Below are positions 18,198 to 26,848 of a stretch of 64,000 nt of DNA, piece by piece. The notes beneath the pieces were generated by a model. The model worked only from the letters and a program-made list of their open reading frames with translations, was not told where the DNA came from and did no database searches. The stretch lies in contig NZ_CP024628.1 of assembly GCF_024449095.1 (NCBI RefSeq), forward strand, positions 1,116,001 through 1,180,000, read 5' to 3'. Positions within the stretch are counted from its first letter, which is position 1. Every line of letters starts with the position of its first letter. Origin of the DNA: Vibrio coralliilyticus (GTDB taxonomy: Bacteria; Pseudomonadota; Gammaproteobacteria; Enterobacterales; Vibrionaceae). Position numbers and translations under genes: made by a program.

Positions 18198-18209
18198 TGT
18201 GCTTTTTAT

Positions 18210-19529
18210 ATGACACGTTTCCTTGAACGACTCATTTATCCTGCGTTTCTTCTGTTTGTATTTTGGCTACCAGTTCCTTTGGGAGGTAACCGTCCATGGG
18301 CATGGTCGATTAATGAATTTATCATCGCGGGAATGCTGCTTCTCTGTGTGATTTGTTATTCCAGCGATCATTGGCGACATAGCCTTAAACGAACTCAGTC
18401 GCTGTTAGTACCATTAACTATTTTTACGGTATGGGCTTTTGCTCAGCCTCTATTCCCTTTTGGGTCTTTTGAAGACACAGGGCTGGCACTCGTTTCTTCC
18501 GTTAAAACACTGCATTATTTACAGCTTTGCTTAGTCGCATCAGTGGTCATTACTAGCATGTCAAGACTCAAAACCCTGCTCATCGTCATGGTCAGCAGCG
18601 GGGTGTGCCAAGGTTTTTATGCGGGGGTCATTCAATTGCTCGACCTGCCTCTCTCACCCATGTTTGATTTACCAGTGGGTCATCGAGCCTCAGGGAGTTT
18701 TGTTTATCACAATCATCTGGCAAACTTCTTATTGATCAATCTTTGTATCGGCTTTGGCTTGCTAATCGCACAATTGCAAGATAGCCAAAAGCAAAGTATT
18801 CGCCTGTCTGCACAACGCTTTTTCGCCGTGTTCTTATCCGATAAGGCTTTTATTCGTTTGGGCTTGATCATTATGGTCATTGCTTTAGTTTTGACCCGGT
18901 CGCGAATGGGGAACGTCGCTTTTTTTGTCGCTTTAACAACGGGCAGCTTACTCCTATTACTGCTGTATAAAAATAAACCTAAAAGTATGTATGTTCTTAT
19001 TGCCAGCCTGTTCATGATTGATACTGTGATCGTGAGTACATGGTTTGGTTTAGACAAGGTCAAGCAGCGTTTAGTCGAAACCAGCCTGAGTAATGAGTCG
19101 CGAGACGATGTGATTTATGCTGCCTTGGAGGCCATTCAGCAACAACCATGGCTTGGTTATGGTGGAGGAAGCTTTTACTCTTCATTTCAGGCATTTAATA
19201 ATGGAAACATCCAATTATTTTATGACCATGCCCATAACGACTATGTACAGTTTGTTTTTGAATATGGACTAATTGGTAGCTCAATACTAGCTCTTATCGT
19301 TATTGCCTCTCTTCGTAAATCTATAGTGGCATTTAAACAACGTCGCAGCCGCCAAATGAAAGGGGCCGGGCTAGGGGCTTTTATGGCTATCTTGGGAATG
19401 TTAATCCATATGAGTGTCGACTTTCCATTGCAAGCACCTGCTACTACTCTCTATTTCTTACTTTGTCTACTCATCGCTCACTGGGCTGTTACCATCCCTG
19501 CCGTAAAGCGTAAACGCCCAAATGATTAG
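18210..19529 (+). CDS. O-antigen ligase / Wzy-like polymerase family membrane protein
   Basis: A 439-residue inner-membrane protein with about ten to twelve helices and one large periplasmic loop. The family signature is GRxxxWxxxxxxxxxxPxxGxG-like, here degenerate, with QQPWLGYGGGSFYSSFQ and FYDHAHNDYVQFVFEYGLIG giving the H-N-D-Y motif of the Wzy_C/WaaL superfamily. In this locus it would polymerise or ligate the exported glycan in the periplasm; ligase and polymerase cannot be told apart by sequence. No ribosome site stands out before ATG 18210, which lies just behind a terminator. Confidence 0.8.
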   Translation: MTRFLERLIYPAFLLFVFWLPVPLGGNRPWAWSINEFIIAGMLLLCVICYSSDHWRHSLKRTQSLLVPLTIFTVWAFAQPLFPFGSFEDTGLALVSSVKTLHYLQLCLVASVVITSMSRLKTLLIVMVSSGVCQGFYAGVIQLLDLPLSPMFDLPVGHRASGSFVYHNHLANFLLINLCIGFGLLIAQLQDSQKQSIRLSAQRFFAVFLSDKAFIRLGLIIMVIALVLTRSRMGNVAFFVALTTGSLLLLLLYKNKPKSMYVLIASLFMIDTVIVSTWFGLDKVKQRLVETSLSNESRDDVIYAALEAIQQQPWLGYGGGSFYSSFQAFNNGNIQLFYDHAHNDYVQFVFEYGLIGSSILALIVIASLRKSIVAFKQRRSRQMKGAGLGAFMAILGMLIHMSVDFPLQAPATTLYFLLCLLIAHWAVTIPAVKRKRPND

Positions 19530-19538
19530 CGAGTAAGC

Positions 19539-19573
19539 GAACACTCCTTCTCAATGAAGGAGTGTTCCTTTTT
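19539..19573 (+). terminator. Terminator at the end of the exopolysaccharide cluster
   Basis: GAACACTCCTTC and GAAGGAGTGTTC form a perfect 12-bp stem with a TCAAT loop, followed by CTTTTTT on the plus strand. It separates the ligase-like gene from the convergent Scs operon. Confidence 0.88.
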
Positions 19574-19576
19574 TAA

Positions 19577-20278
19577 TTACAGGTGTTTTTCAACCACTTC
19601 TTCTAACTTTTGGTATGGTACGTACCCTGGGATAACATCTTGTCCGACGATCAATGCAGGTGTTCCTCGCAAGCCAAAACCATTGAACAAAGCGTAATTG
19701 TTCTCTAACTGTTGTTCGACGTCTTCAGGATTATTTAAGTATTGCTCCGTGCCTGTTTTCTTGGCAATTTTAGCCAGAGAAACCGCATCATGAACTCCGG
19801 GTTTTGCAACCAACAATTCATGCACCTGCGGGTATTTCTCCCGTGCGTTATGCCATACATTTAAGGCATAGCCTGCTGAATTGACGTTAGACATCCCTTC
19901 CTTTAGAGGGACGTATAAGTTAATGATTTTAACCTGAGGATAATCCTCAATTAACTTCTCCAATTCAGTATCAAGTTTTTTGCAGTAAGGGCAGCTGTAA
20001 TCCGTCACATTGATTAATGTCAGCTCAGCGTCTTCTGCCCCCATAGAAGTGTGTTTCGGGTCATTAATATACGCTTTGCTGCTCGACAAAAGTTGATCAA
20101 ACTGCTGCTGTTGTTTGACATACAAACCCAAACTATCATGAAGCCCATCGACAATACTCGGGTTGGCGTTAAGCATTTCGACAATCTCACTGATCTTCTC
20201 ATCCTGCGTTTGTGCTTGGACTAAGGGGGCGATAGCAAAAGTGCTCATCGCTAAGATAATTGCTAATTTTTTCATCAC
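19577..20278 (-). CDS. scsC: Periplasmic DsbA-family thiol-disulphide protein, ScsC-like
   Basis: A 233-residue exported protein with a signal peptide ending near PLVQAQTQ, an N-terminal helical stalk, then a DsbA-type thioredoxin domain. The active site is CPYC (in TDYSCPYCKKLD) and the cis-proline loop is RGTPALIVG. The stalk before the catalytic domain resembles the trimerising segment of some ScsC proteins. It is the last gene of the Scs operon and would be kept reduced by ScsB, acting as disulphide isomerase or reductase under copper stress. Assigned by family and context; Com1/BdbD-like naming is also possible. Confidence 0.8.
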   Translation of the reverse strand: MMKKLAIILAMSTFAIAPLVQAQTQDEKISEIVEMLNANPSIVDGLHDSLGLYVKQQQQFDQLLSSSKAYINDPKHTSMGAEDAELTLINVTDYSCPYCKKLDTELEKLIEDYPQVKIINLYVPLKEGMSNVNSAGYALNVWHNAREKYPQVHELLVAKPGVHDAVSLAKIAKKTGTEQYLNNPEDVEQQLENNYALFNGFGLRGTPALIVGQDVIPGYVPYQKLEEVVEKHL

Positions 20279-20287
20279 TTTTTATTC

Positions 20288-20788
20288 CTATTGATTTAGC
20301 CAAAGCCTGGCCAGCATTCCTGGTGGTGTAGTGATTCCTGTTGTAATACTTTCCACCTTGCCCTCTTTGACTATAAAAATGCTTGGGGTCACAGAGATAT
20401 TCCAACGATTGAATATCTCCCCTTTTTGATCATTAATATTGCTAAATTGATAATCTTTTGCCTGCATGAACTGCTTAACACGCTCTGAAGGACCTGACGA
20501 ACCGGCAACACCGACCACTGGATAATACTGGCTGAGCCAATCAACCGTAGGGCTGACAAACTTACATGCAGGACACCATGTTGCCCAGAAATAAACCACT
20601 ACAGGTTCTTCATAGCTCATCGCAATAACGTCGACGAATTGATCATCCATAGTCCTCCCCATAATCGGTGGCGCAGACTCCGTAGGCAGACTCTGACTAC
20701 GAAACCAATCCATAGCAGAGGTAATGGCAATACCCAATACCACCAGAATCAGAACCTCTTTAAGCCAGTAACGTACAGAACGTTTCAC
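20288..20788 (-). CDS. scsD: Membrane-anchored thioredoxin-like protein, ScsD/TlpA-like
   Basis: A 166-residue protein with one N-terminal membrane helix (LKEVLILVVLGIAITSAM) and a periplasmic thioredoxin fold with active site CPAC in FWATWCPACKFVSP and cis-Pro in NISVTPSIFIVKEG. Its start overlaps the scsB stop by one base. Length and layout match ScsD. It would accept electrons from ScsB. The gene lies between scsB and scsC, whereas the commonly described order is B-C-D. Confidence 0.8.
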   Translation of the reverse strand: MKRSVRYWLKEVLILVVLGIAITSAMDWFRSQSLPTESAPPIMGRTMDDQFVDVIAMSYEEPVVVYFWATWCPACKFVSPTVDWLSQYYPVVGVAGSSGPSERVKQFMQAKDYQFSNINDQKGEIFNRWNISVTPSIFIVKEGKVESITTGITTPPGMLARLWLNQ

Positions 20789-22887
20789 TAGCGGTTTCCC
20801 CCTGCAGTTGCAATCGCTTCCATAACTGCGTCACTTGATAAAATGACGGGTAGAGGGATACCCTGAGGTGCTTCAGGACCATAGACGATATTAAAAGGAA
20901 CACCAAAGCGACCATTCGCTCTTAGGTAATCAGTGACTGAACCATCTGGGTGTGTCCAGTCTCCCTCAATCAGAGTCATCGAAGGATGCTTCAGTGCAGG
21001 GTAAACTGGATCCTGAAGGATGACTCCAATCTCATTTGCTTTACAGGTGACACACCAATCTGCCGTGACATTCACAAATACGGTTTGCCCCTGTTCCACA
21101 GCTTGATGAATGCGTTCGTCAGACAGAGGCTGCCAAACAAGATCATTGGGTAATGGTGTCGCCCAATGTTCGGTCGTCAAGCTGGCTAGTACAAATCCAC
21201 CTGCCAGCAAGAGTACGGCTGCAGAGCCAGAAATTGCCATCGCTTTATCGCCATAAACCTTCTTAACGCGGGCCAGAATCAGCACTACTGAAGGCAACGC
21301 TATTAAGACGATCCAGAACGAAGGAATATGGTTGTTTAACAGTGATAGTAACCACACACTGGTCATTAGCATCATGATGCCAAACAAAAGTTTGAGCTGG
21401 TTCATCCATGCGCCAGGCTTAGGCAGTAAGTTGGCGATTCCAGGGAAAAGTGCAACACCAATCCATGGCAGCGCCATACCCAACGCTAATGCCGTAAAGA
21501 TAGCCAATAACTCCAACGAGCTGGCGGCTAAAGCAAACGCAACCGCGGTGCCTAAAAACGGAGCCGAGCACGGAGTTGCCAACAGAGTGGCAAACATACC
21601 TTGGGTAAAGTGTCCGGTGTAGGAGTTATCCCCTTTTGATGCCGCCCAAGTGTTGGCTTGTGATGAAAGACGAATTTCGAACAGACCCAGCATATTGGCA
21701 CCGAACAGACCAGTAACCAGCACCATAATGGCAAGAAACCATCCACTTTGAAATTGGATTCCCCAACCGACGGCATTGCCCGTCAGCTTGAGCACCAAAA
21801 GAAATGCCGCGAGTAACCAGAACGAAGTAAGAATACCTGCCGAAGACGCCAAGAATTGCCAACGAATCTGGCGTCGCTCTACCCCCTGAACCGCAACGAT
21901 ACTGCTCAGCTTCATCCCCAGAACAGGTAATACACAGGGCATTACATTCAGGATTAGGCCACCAAATAAGGCAAAGCCGATCATCGGCAACAGAGATATA
22001 TCTTCCTTAACGATGGCACCATTAACGACAACAACATCTTGCTCAGCAAGGAAATTTTTGTCCTTAACTGTGACAAACACGCTCTGGTCATCAAACTCAA
22101 TCTCCCCGAGCCAACTCGACACTTCAAACGTAGCAATGACCGTGTTTTCATCAACATTAACATTGGTTAACTTGTAGCTATACTCTTTAGCCTCATCGGT
22201 ATGCCCATCCACAATTAGCTCAGGTTCTTGCCAGCCCAGCGCCTTAGTCATCTTTACCTGAAGAACATTCGCGCTCGTATCCCAAGTCGCTGTTGCATTC
22301 GATAATAAAGGAGAAGACTTAGGTACCTGACTGATCGCCTGAGCATGTTTATAGAGCGCTTCTTGATTAATCATTAAGTCACTTGGCATAAACGTGAGCG
22401 AGAATGGATAATCGGTAAGCACGCAGATCGTCGTACAAGATGACATCGTTAAATTAGCATCGATCGACACCGGCTGAGAGAAATCTTCAACCTGCAACGT
22501 CATCGGTATGGTCACCTTTTCCTTATAACCGAGAGTGTTGATACCCAATAGACTGAACTGATCGGGGTAAGGCCAATGCCATTTCACATTGGCTAAATTC
22601 GTTGATTCACCCCAGTCAATGGAAGGTGCTATCCCCCCTTCACCAGGGCTACGCCAATAGGTTTTCCAGTCATCATCAAGCTCGACCTCAAGTAACCCCT
22701 CGACTGTTTTTGCCGATTCGTCAATTTGACCCGTAAGAACGAAGCGGGTTTTGAGTGGCGGGTGCTCTTCCTTACTCATCCAGCCTGTATCGACTGGTGT
22801 TGACGCATAAGCCATAGACAGCACCGCACTCAGCGCAAGCAACAAAGATATTATGCTGACAGCGGTGCCTTTAAATAAACTTCTCAT
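20788..22887 (-). CDS. scsB: Protein-disulphide reductase, ScsB/DsbD family
   Basis: A protein of about 699 residues that carries electrons from cytoplasmic thioredoxin to periplasmic partners. It has a signal peptide, an N-terminal DsbD-like periplasmic region with a CxxxC-type pair (SSCTTICVLTDY), eight membrane helices with redox cysteines (LNVMPCVLPVLGMK and LATPCSAPFLGTA), and a C-terminal thioredoxin domain with CVTC (VTADWCVTCKANE). ATG 22887 was chosen because GGAA lies at good spacing and MRSLFKGTAVSIISLLLA starts a normal signal peptide; the frame extends to 22956. Partners are the ScsD- and ScsC-like proteins encoded next. Confidence 0.87.
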   Translation of the reverse strand: MRSLFKGTAVSIISLLLALSAVLSMAYASTPVDTGWMSKEEHPPLKTRFVLTGQIDESAKTVEGLLEVELDDDWKTYWRSPGEGGIAPSIDWGESTNLANVKWHWPYPDQFSLLGINTLGYKEKVTIPMTLQVEDFSQPVSIDANLTMSSCTTICVLTDYPFSLTFMPSDLMINQEALYKHAQAISQVPKSSPLLSNATATWDTSANVLQVKMTKALGWQEPELIVDGHTDEAKEYSYKLTNVNVDENTVIATFEVSSWLGEIEFDDQSVFVTVKDKNFLAEQDVVVVNGAIVKEDISLLPMIGFALFGGLILNVMPCVLPVLGMKLSSIVAVQGVERRQIRWQFLASSAGILTSFWLLAAFLLVLKLTGNAVGWGIQFQSGWFLAIMVLVTGLFGANMLGLFEIRLSSQANTWAASKGDNSYTGHFTQGMFATLLATPCSAPFLGTAVAFALAASSLELLAIFTALALGMALPWIGVALFPGIANLLPKPGAWMNQLKLLFGIMMLMTSVWLLSLLNNHIPSFWIVLIALPSVVLILARVKKVYGDKAMAISGSAAVLLLAGGFVLASLTTEHWATPLPNDLVWQPLSDERIHQAVEQGQTVFVNVTADWCVTCKANEIGVILQDPVYPALKHPSMTLIEGDWTHPDGSVTDYLRANGRFGVPFNIVYGPEAPQGIPLPVILSSDAVMEAIATAGGNR

Positions 22888-22979
22888 GTGTATTTCCAAA
22901 ATAGTCACCATTTTATTCAATGGTTGATGTAACAGACGTATTGAATCCTCTGACAAAAGTCAGAAATCAGTGACTAAAT

Positions 22980-23348
22980 TTATTCTCTAAAAACACACAA
23001 GGTGAGGTGAACCCTAGACTTGGGAATAATGGGTTCAGTAAAGGAAGGAGTCTCTGGCCGTCCCTGAGTCAGCCAAGCAACGATAATCACAAAGAGCAAA
23101 AACATCGGTACCATCATGTTATCAAGGTTAACCTTGGCACTACTGAGCAGTTTTTCTGTCAGATCGCATTGTTTTTGAATCTCGTCACTATTATCGCTGA
23201 ACTGGATAGTGTCGGTAACCACAGACTGCTTAAACGAGCACATACTGATGATACTGGTGTTCTGCATAAAGCAGATAGCAAAAACCCACCCAACTAAAAG
23301 TAGGGTAATTCTCGCCATTGCAGCAGATTTCAAACGCTTGATCATCAA
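22980..23348 (-). CDS. Small cysteine-containing membrane protein heading the Scs operon, ScsA-like
   Basis: A 122-residue protein with two membrane helices (ARITLLLVGWVFAICFM and MMVPMFLLFVIIVAWLTQ) enclosing a loop of about 45 residues with two cysteines (MCSFKQS, QKQCDLTE), which could bind copper or form a disulphide. It lies just upstream of scsB in the same direction. scsA, also a small putative copper protein, occupies this place in Salmonella, so the assignment is by position and size. Sequence homology to ScsA was not verified. Confidence 0.55.
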   Translation of the reverse strand: MMIKRLKSAAMARITLLLVGWVFAICFMQNTSIISMCSFKQSVVTDTIQFSDNSDEIQKQCDLTEKLLSSAKVNLDNMMVPMFLLFVIIVAWLTQGRPETPSFTEPIIPKSRVHLTLCVFRE

Positions 23349-23424
23349 CTCTTTTAAATCCGAGTGTTAAACCGCCCCATTATCGGTGTGCGGTCAAAGT
23401 GAGTGTTAGTGTAGTGTCAGAACT

Positions 23425-23847
23425 TTACGAGACAACTTTCTTTTGTAAAAAAATCTTATCAACACCAGCGGTAGGAAAGCCGTCATAACGTCCAACCTCT
23501 TTAAATCCTAGCTTAAGATAAAAATCTGGCGCCTGAAACGAGTAAGTATCCAGATAAATATCCGTGACACCGTAAGCTTTGGCTTCTTGCTCTACACGCG
23601 CCATCAGCTTTGAACCAGTTCCAGCAGAGCGTTTGGCTTCATCAACCCACAAAAATTCAACAAATAAAGTATTCGTGAATATCTCTCCCGTTAAGCCACC
23701 AGCAAAATTGCCACTTTCATCTTCTGCAATACAAGCCAATGAGACAATATCTTCATCTGGAAAATGCTTAAGATTAAATGACTTCAGACCATTGTAGATG
23801 GCATCTTTAATATTTTTCGGCGGGTTTAGCATAAAACTAATGTGCAT
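23425..23847 (-). CDS. GNAT-family N-acetyltransferase
   Basis: A 140-residue single-domain acetyltransferase. The acetyl-CoA site appears as KRSAGTGSKLMARVEQEAKA (the RxxGxG/A-like P-loop), preceded by the beta strand TLFVEFLWVDE and followed by YLDTYSFQAPDFYLKLGFKE, the typical GNAT C-terminal motif B. The substrate is unknown. It lies downstream of the LysE gene in the same direction, with a stem-loop between them, so it may have its own promoter. Confidence 0.85.
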   Translation of the reverse strand: MHISFMLNPPKNIKDAIYNGLKSFNLKHFPDEDIVSLACIAEDESGNFAGGLTGEIFTNTLFVEFLWVDEAKRSAGTGSKLMARVEQEAKAYGVTDIYLDTYSFQAPDFYLKLGFKEVGRYDGFPTAGVDKIFLQKKVVS

Positions 23848-23869
23848 AGAATTCCTTTCCTAACAATAA

Positions 23870-23895
23870 GTAAGGCCAGCTAAAGCCGGCCTTAC
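23870..23895 (-). terminator. Stem-loop after the LysE gene
   Basis: GTAAGGCC and GGCCTTAC pair perfectly with an inner GC pair around TAAA, immediately beyond the LysE stop codon. On the minus strand it is followed only by TTATTGTTAG, so termination may be partial. Confidence 0.5.
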
Positions 23896-23896
23896 C

Positions 23897-24535
23897 TTAC
23901 AAATCTGCGATAAACGAGCTTAGCATCCAAATTGCTAAAATGACAAAGATCATTCCCATAAATTTATGCTGATAAGTCCTGAACTTTGCATTTTCCAGCA
24001 AGGGTTTGCCCAAGGTACCGACCAACGCCACGAGCAGAAAATTGAAAAGCAACCCCAGCACATTGAGCAATAATCCCAAGACTAACATTTGCTCACCAGA
24101 TGATGCTTCAATCTTAGCCGAAACAAACTGTGGCAAGAACATAACAAAAAAGACTAACGCTTTCGGGTTGAGTAAATTACTGACCAGCGCTCTTTGATAA
24201 AAAGCCCCTGCCATTTTAGTTGATGACTCTAGTTCAGGGTTTCCACTGTCATTGGCTCGCAAGCAATCCCAACCCATTTTTAGCAAATAGCTTCCACCTA
24301 AAAGATGGAGTGCTTTGAGCGCTAAAGGGCTCATTGCTACCAAAGCAGAAACACCCGCTGCTGCGAGAAGGGTCAGGATCACGCCTGATGTAGCATTCCC
24401 CAAACTGGCAAACACGCCGACCCTGCGGCCATAACTCATACTTGAGCTAGCGATCAAAAGCATATCTGGGCCAGGCAGTAACAAAAGTGCCACTACCGCG
24501 GTTAAATAAACAGGAAGCACTGAAATATCAATCAT
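23897..24535 (-). CDS. LysE/RhtB-family amino-acid exporter
   Basis: A 212-residue inner-membrane protein with about six helices. The family hallmark near the N terminus is LLLPGPDMLLIASSSMSYGR, followed by GVFASLGNATSGVILTLLAA; NPKALVFFVMFLPQFV is the second conserved block. It exports an amino acid or derivative. It is divergent from the AraC gene at 24744, which also heads towards azlCD, so one regulator may control two exporters. Confidence 0.88.
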   Translation of the reverse strand: MIDISVLPVYLTAVVALLLLPGPDMLLIASSSMSYGRRVGVFASLGNATSGVILTLLAAAGVSALVAMSPLALKALHLLGGSYLLKMGWDCLRANDSGNPELESSTKMAGAFYQRALVSNLLNPKALVFFVMFLPQFVSAKIEASSGEQMLVLGLLLNVLGLLFNFLLVALVGTLGKPLLENAKFRTYQHKFMGMIFVILAIWMLSSFIADL

Positions 24536-24743
24536 AGTTATTATATTAGCCAGAAAAGAAAAGGCGGAATTTTATAGCAACCTAAAATCAATAACCAGAT
24601 TTTTAATTCATAAAATACCCAAAAAATCGACACATAAATTCACAATAAATCCTTCATACATCCTTAGTCAGACAGCAATTTTGTACAAAAATAAATGAAA
24701 CTTATAAGCTAGACTGGTGAGGGATTAATAACAGGGTGTCTTT

Positions 24744-25571
24744 ATGGCTGAGAAGAACAAAAAGGAATCGGCACGTTTTCAACTTGCCTCTGAGCTTGGC
24801 GGGCTTGAATTACTAGACGCAAAATACACGAATCAAAACTTTTCTCGTCATAGTCATGAAGGCTATACCGTGGGTGTCATAGAAAGAGGAGCGCAAAAGT
24901 TCTATCGAACTGGAGGCAATCATATAGCTCCACAAGACAGCATTATTTTGGTCAATGCAGATGAAGTTCATAACGGTCAGACAGCCACTGAAGGAGGGTG
25001 GGAATACAAAGCCATGTACCCTCTTCCTGAACAATTCACACAATTAGCAAGCGGCTTAGCTTCAAATTTGTCTACTCCCTACTTCCCTGATCCCGTCGTC
25101 TACGACCCAGAGATGGCGCAGCAGCTTAGGCTTGTATTTGATGTTTTGGAGAAATCAGATAATAAACTTCTCCGAGAAACCTTAGTTTATGGCACTCTCA
25201 TTAAGTTGATGGCTCGACACAGTAAAAACCGTCATTCCAGTGATTTGATCACATCGAGCTCTGCCAGCCTCAGCTTAGTGAAAGAATTTCTTGATGATTT
25301 TCCCCAAGCCGATGTATCTCTCGAAGACTTAGCAACACTCGCCGAGTTAAGCCCGTTTTATTTGATTCGAAGTTTTCAAAAGCTGTATGGTTTGCCTCCA
25401 CATTCGTACCAAATTCAGTCAAGGCTGAGATACGCAAAACGTCTTCTCAGGCAGGGGATGACAATTTCCGATGTCGCTCAGGAATCCGGGTTCCACGATC
25501 AAAGCCACTTCCATCGCCACTTCAAACGAGCGATGGGCGTCACACCAAAGCAGTACTCCAGCAGCATTTAA
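24744..25571 (+). CDS. AraC-family transcriptional regulator
   Basis: A 275-residue regulator. The N-terminal cupin-like sensor has the recognisable NFSRHSHEGYTVGVIERG and ILVNADEVHNGQ. The C-terminal part holds two helix-turn-helix units (DLATLAELSPFYLIRSFQKL and ISDVAQESGFHDQSHFHRHF, then KRAMGVTPKQY). AraC proteins of this type often govern adjacent amino-acid exporters, and here LysE is divergent and azlCD follows on the same strand. A weak stem-loop (AAGGCA/TGCCTT, 25588-25613) lies before azlC. Confidence 0.9.
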   Translation: MAEKNKKESARFQLASELGGLELLDAKYTNQNFSRHSHEGYTVGVIERGAQKFYRTGGNHIAPQDSIILVNADEVHNGQTATEGGWEYKAMYPLPEQFTQLASGLASNLSTPYFPDPVVYDPEMAQQLRLVFDVLEKSDNKLLRETLVYGTLIKLMARHSKNRHSSDLITSSSASLSLVKEFLDDFPQADVSLEDLATLAELSPFYLIRSFQKLYGLPPHSYQIQSRLRYAKRLLRQGMTISDVAQESGFHDQSHFHRHFKRAMGVTPKQYSSSI

Positions 25572-25648
25572 CTGAGCAATTTTATACAAGGCACACGCTT
25601 CGACGTATGCCTTAATAAATAGCAAGTCTAACAACTAATCTGATTTTT

Positions 25649-26365
25649 ATGAGTAGCACAACATTGAACCCTTCTTACTCGCCAAGCAAACCACGCTTAT
25701 TCATACAAGGAACCTTGGCCATGATGCCATTGAGCATTGCCGTTATTCCTTGGGGACTACTGGCCGGCTCTTTTGCGATAGATGCAGGACTGAGTGTGGC
25801 AGAAAGCCAAGCGCTGTCAGCGATTCTTTTTGCCGGCTCCGCTCAACTCGTCGCTACTGGCATGTTAAAAGCTGGGGCTGGGCTCACCACTATGCTTTTA
25901 GCCACATTTTTTATCACCTCACGCCACTTTTTATATAGCGTCTCTATGCGCAGCAAAGTCAGTCCATTACCACTCAATTGGCGCTTAGCGCTTGGTTTTT
26001 TATTAACAGATGAACTGTTCGCTATATGCGGTCAACAATCTGAGAAACAATTTGATCCTTGGTATGCACTTGGGGCGGGGCTGAGCTTTTATGTCTGCTG
26101 GAACCTAGCGACATTGGCCGGTATTGTAGCTGGAAGCCAAATACCCGCAATGAATGAGCTTGGTCTGGAATTTGCGGTCGCCGCAACCTTCATCGCAATC
26201 GTGACACCAAACATTAAGAGTTCGCCAACACTCATCGCCGTTCTGGTTTCCCTGGTTGTCTCTGTTCTGTGTCACTATTTGATGATCGATTCAGGTCTTA
26301 TGATCGCAAGCGTTTGTGGCATGGTAGCAGGCTATAGCTGCGAGACGTTAAGAGGGGAAAATTAA
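25649..26365 (+). CDS. AzlC-family branched-chain amino-acid exporter, large subunit
   Basis: A 238-residue inner-membrane protein with six to seven helices. The AzlC family signature is visible as MPLSIAVIPWGLLAGSFAID, LSAILFAGSAQLVATGML, and ITSRHFLYSVSMRSKV. Together with the small AzlD partner encoded next (stop and start overlap by one base) it should export branched-chain amino acids or related compounds. Probably controlled by the upstream AraC protein. Confidence 0.9.
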   Translation: MSSTTLNPSYSPSKPRLFIQGTLAMMPLSIAVIPWGLLAGSFAIDAGLSVAESQALSAILFAGSAQLVATGMLKAGAGLTTMLLATFFITSRHFLYSVSMRSKVSPLPLNWRLALGFLLTDELFAICGQQSEKQFDPWYALGAGLSFYVCWNLATLAGIVAGSQIPAMNELGLEFAVAATFIAIVTPNIKSSPTLIAVLVSLVVSVLCHYLMIDSGLMIASVCGMVAGYSCETLRGEN

Positions 26366-26703
26366 TGGTTATGCTGTCCATTTTCGCAATGACAATGCTG
26401 GTTTTTCTCAGCCGTTATTTGTTTCTTGAACCTAAATTACCCCTTAGATTAAATCCTAAAGCACATCGCTTACTCAGCTATTCAAGCCCGGCTGTCTTAA
26501 CCGCCATTTGGGCACCGATCGTATTCATGCCCGAAAAGCAACTCTGGCTAGCACCAGACAACCCTTATCTAATCTCAGCTATGTTAGCGGCAATATTGGC
26601 ATGGAAGACAAAAAAATGTGCTGCTGACAACCTTAGTAAGCATGGTTGTGTTTGTCGTTCTACAATGTATTTAACCCAACATCGAGGCCAGCAATACAAT
26701 TAA
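26365..26703 (+). CDS. AzlD-family exporter small subunit
   Basis: A 112-residue protein with three or four hydrophobic helices (AMTMLVFLSRYLF; LSYSSPAVLTAIWAPIVF; YLISAMLAAILAWKTK), typical for AzlD. It overlaps azlC by one base and must work with it. It carries a hydrophilic tail with two cysteines (KHGCVCRSTMYLTQHRG), somewhat longer than usual for the family and possibly a read-on past the ancestral stop. Confidence 0.85.
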   Translation: MVMLSIFAMTMLVFLSRYLFLEPKLPLRLNPKAHRLLSYSSPAVLTAIWAPIVFMPEKQLWLAPDNPYLISAMLAAILAWKTKKCAADNLSKHGCVCRSTMYLTQHRGQQYN

Positions 26704-26791
26704 GCAGCTCAATGTCATCATTCAGGTGACGAGCCCCCCTGCGACTGACTGAAACCTTTTGGTAGCGAGTGACAGCATTCCATAATGATAA

Positions 26792-26817
26792 CCTCTGAAT
26801 GCATTTTCCTTCAGAGG
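26792..26817. terminator. Stem-loop between azlD and the FAH pseudogene
   Basis: CCTCTGAA and TTCAGAGG form an 8-bp stem with a 10-base loop between two convergent genes. Neither side has a good T-run, so it is a weak bidirectional terminator at best. Confidence 0.4.
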
Positions 26818-26848
26818 CTATCCCTCCCAATGGCTTAACGGTAGAGAA

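Noticed and set aside
23362..23408. Direct repeat GAGTGTTA upstream of the Scs operon as a metal-responsive operator
   Set aside because: Two eight-base copies 39 bases apart match no known copper-regulator site (no CueR- or CopY-like palindrome) and could be chance.
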